Below, one piece after another: positions 62,368 through 64,000 of a DNA stretch of 64,000 nt. The stretch is from an uncultured Anaerofilum sp. (GTDB lineage Bacteria > Bacillota > Clostridia > Oscillospirales > Ruminococcaceae): positions 1 to 64,000 of the forward strand of contig CALWZC010000002.1 in the NCBI GenBank assembly GCA_944385935.1, in the 5' to 3' direction. Below the pieces are notes generated by a model, which was given only the letters and a program-made list of their open reading frames with translations, did no database searches and was not told the DNA's origin. How positions within the stretch are numbered: position 1 is the stretch's first letter; every line of letters begins with the position of its first letter. The position numbers were made by a program, and so were the translations under genes.

Positions 62368-64000
62368 CTACGGTTCCTGCTTTGCAGATTTTGCTGGCAA
62401 TGCTTGCCTTTCCTTTTTTTCATTTTCTCTATATTGAGTAATGGCAGCGAGTATCAATTCACGGGCATGGTCGGCTGTATCATTTTTCAGCTGACCTCCT
62501 GCCATGGTCAAATGGCCTCCGCCACCCAACTGCTCCATGATAACCTGCACATTTACTTCTCCCAAACTTCTGGCAGAAATATTTACCTGCCCATTGGTTT
62601 CCACCGCTACAAAGCTGGCTTGCACTCCATCAATGGTCAACAAGTCATTGGCAGCTTGTGGAACTGCCACAGCCATTTCTGGAGGTAATCCGCTGGTTGC
62701 AACCACAGCACAGCCCAAATACAACCCTGCTTCTGTAACCAGTCGGCTTTTCCACTCGTAGGCTGCAAAGCTGGTGGAAAATAACTTCTTTACCTGTTGG
62801 GTTTCTGCACCCATTCGTCTCAAATAGGCCGCCGCCTCAAAGGTTCTTACACCAGTATGTAAGGCGAATGTTCTTGTATCCAATGTAATGCCCGCAAGAA
62901 GTGCTTGTGCCTCCAATGCAGTCAATTTGTCCTTTTCATCTGCCGAAACATACTGCAAAATCTCACTTACCAACTCACAAGTAGAGCTTGCATAGGGCTC
63001 GTGATAAGTAATCACAGCATTGTCAATGAATCCCACACACTTTCGATGGTGGTCAATTAGCACCACATTTTTGCAACCATGGTATACTTCTTTGCTCTCC
63101 AACAGATAAGGCAGATGTGTATCCACCACAATCAGCAAAGTTTTTGCTGTAATGGAGTCCAGCACCTGCTCTGGAGGAAGGAATTCCCCTTCATATCCAT
63201 TTTCAATCATCTGGTCAATGAGGTTTTCGGCGAGGCTTTCTTTCTTTTTCACCACAACGGCTGCCGGCTTATGGCACATCTTACAAATACGCAACATACC
63301 CACTGCTGCACCGATTGCATCCAAATCGGAAGCCTTATGCCCCATAATCAACACGCTGTCGCTTTGATGTATCAAATCAGTTAATGCAGCCGCCACAATA
63401 CGGCTGCGGACCTTACTTCTTTTTTCTACGCTACGGGAAACTCCACCATAAAAAGCAAAGCCCTCGTTGCTTTTCACAGCTGCTTGGTCACCGCCTCTGC
63501 CTAATGCCATATCCAAGGCTTGGGCCGCCATCTTTTGACAGTCACGCAAGGTTTTCCCTCCTCGTCCCACACCAATGGAAAGAGTAACTGCCACCTTGCC
63601 ATCTCCAATTTGTCTAGCCTTATCCAATATCTCAAAGCGAGAATTGATAATTTCCTTCATATGTCGCTCTTCCAACACCGCAATATAACGGGAGGAAGAA
63701 ACACGATTCAAAAAGCCGCTGGTTCTGCCAACAAAGTCTTCCAACAAACGGTTGATTTGCCCCAAAAATGTGGCTCTCTCCGACTCTTTCAGCTCTCGCA
63801 GAATCTCATCATAGGTGTCCACTTCAATAATCAAATAGGAAGGACGAGAGGCATCATACTCGTTGGCTTTATTTTTCAACTGGGTATTTTCCACAAAATA
63901 AGCAACATATAGGCTATCTTGTTCCCGGGCAACACTGCCAAACACAGTATAGCGTTTGCCTTCTCGTTCCATGTCTTGCCCTGTTGCACAAGCGCACTTG
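62368..64000 (-). CDS. gdpP: Cyclic-di-AMP phosphodiesterase GdpP (5' part missing at the window edge)
   Basis: The frame stays open to the last base of the window, so the membrane helices and most of the PAS domain lie beyond it; the ATG at 63972 is internal. Visible parts: the end of the PAS domain, a degenerate GGDEF domain (SSSRY in place of GGDEF), then DHH and DHHA1. Metal motifs are GHKASDLDAIG, DTH and IDHHRK, and the DHHA1 GGGGH is present. The enzyme hydrolyses c-di-AMP and so affects osmotic and wall homeostasis. The gdpP-rplI-dnaB order is as in Bacillus. Confidence 0.96.
   Translation of the reverse strand, partial: KCACATGQDMEREGKRYTVFGSVAREQDSLYVAYFVENTQLKNKANEYDASRPSYLIIEVDTYDEILRELKESERATFLGQINRLLEDFVGRTSGFLNRVSSSRYIAVLEERHMKEIINSRFEILDKARQIGDGKVAVTLSIGVGRGGKTLRDCQKMAAQALDMALGRGGDQAAVKSNEGFAFYGGVSRSVEKRSKVRSRIVAAALTDLIHQSDSVLIMGHKASDLDAIGAAVGMLRICKMCHKPAAVVVKKKESLAENLIDQMIENGYEGEFLPPEQVLDSITAKTLLIVVDTHLPYLLESKEVYHGCKNVVLIDHHRKCVGFIDNAVITYHEPYASSTCELVSEILQYVSADEKDKLTALEAQALLAGITLDTRTFALHTGVRTFEAAAYLRRMGAETQQVKKLFSTSFAAYEWKSRLVTEAGLYLGCAVVATSGLPPEMAVAVPQAANDLLTIDGVQASFVAVETNGQVNISARSLGEVNVQVIMEQLGGGGHLTMAGGQLKNDTADHARELILAAITQYRENEKKERQALPAKSAKQEP

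Noticed and set aside
62368-63972. Reading gdpP as a complete gene starting at ATG 63972
   Set aside because: The frame is open to the window edge, and the PAS and membrane parts expected of GdpP are missing, so this is a truncation by the window, not a short gene.

Overview
The window is a stretch of a low-to-moderate GC chromosome from an endospore-forming anaerobic Firmicute, most likely class Clostridia and probably the Oscillospirales/Ruminococcaceae group (the rank below class is inference). The evidence is a complete spoIIIAA-AH operon, bofA/yaaL, a monomeric [FeFe]-hydrogenase, gdpP (c-di-AMP turnover), class A RNase P RNA, AGGAGG-type ribosome binding sites, and many TTGACA-17-TATAAT promoters. 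I see no insertion sequences, prophage genes or CRISPR array. Most genes lie on the minus strand. The exceptions are the chemoreceptor, comM-yitT, tRNA-Ser, mtaB, the hydrogenase, rnpB and a globin.

Layout. 1-157: tRNA-Gly/tRNA-Val pair. 379-3726: PEBP-family protein, HxlR regulator, DegV protein and AI-2E-family transporter. 4129-6141: chemoreceptor. 6335-9286: MoxR ATPase plus a large VWA/metallopeptidase-like protein with an internal duplication. 9411-9497: tRNA-Leu. 9644-14324: spoIIIA operon. 14508-14599: tRNA-Ser. 14717-16711: phosphohexomutase with a small DUF2007-like gene. 17017-19462: comM-yitT. 20009-27477: rpoB-rpoC. 27747-28163: Rrf2 regulator. 28283-31613: DUF512 protein, der, plsY. 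31780-32478: yceD-rpmF. 32656-34450: pgi and a small P-loop protein. 34576-35742: D,D-carboxypeptidase. 35905-38843: mtaB and [FeFe]-hydrogenase. 38947-40227: rlmH and an MBL hydrolase. 40361-43780: murA and an M23/LysM/G5 peptidase. 43959-44843: RluA-type pseudouridine synthase, divergent from rnpB. 45335-46646: yaaL-bofA, divergent from a single-domain globin. 46724-48085: solitary Cys-rich ParB-like protein. 48175-50654: secG and rnr. 50760-54991: type II topoisomerase pair. 55082-56050: zinc-ribbon membrane protein. 56234-64000: gdpP-rplI-dnaB-tilS-hpt-ftsH, with gdpP cut by the window edge.

The region is mostly housekeeping: transcription, tRNA/rRNA modification and processing, ribosome assembly, envelope synthesis and sporulation. 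SpoIIIA proteins would build the mother-cell side of the forespore channel. BofA restrains pro-sigma-K processing. MurA, the carboxypeptidase and the M23 protein act on peptidoglycan.

The less ordinary items are: the MoxR/duplicated-metallopeptidase pair; the solitary ParB-like protein; two places where an intrinsic-terminator-like hairpin carries the -35 box of the next gene in its loop (upstream of rpoB and upstream of the zinc-ribbon protein); a single-domain globin that keeps the heme-pocket residues of flavohemoglobins; and a reading frame that stays open through spoIIIAC and spoIIIAD into spoIIIAE. All statements come from reading the sequence; no searches were run.
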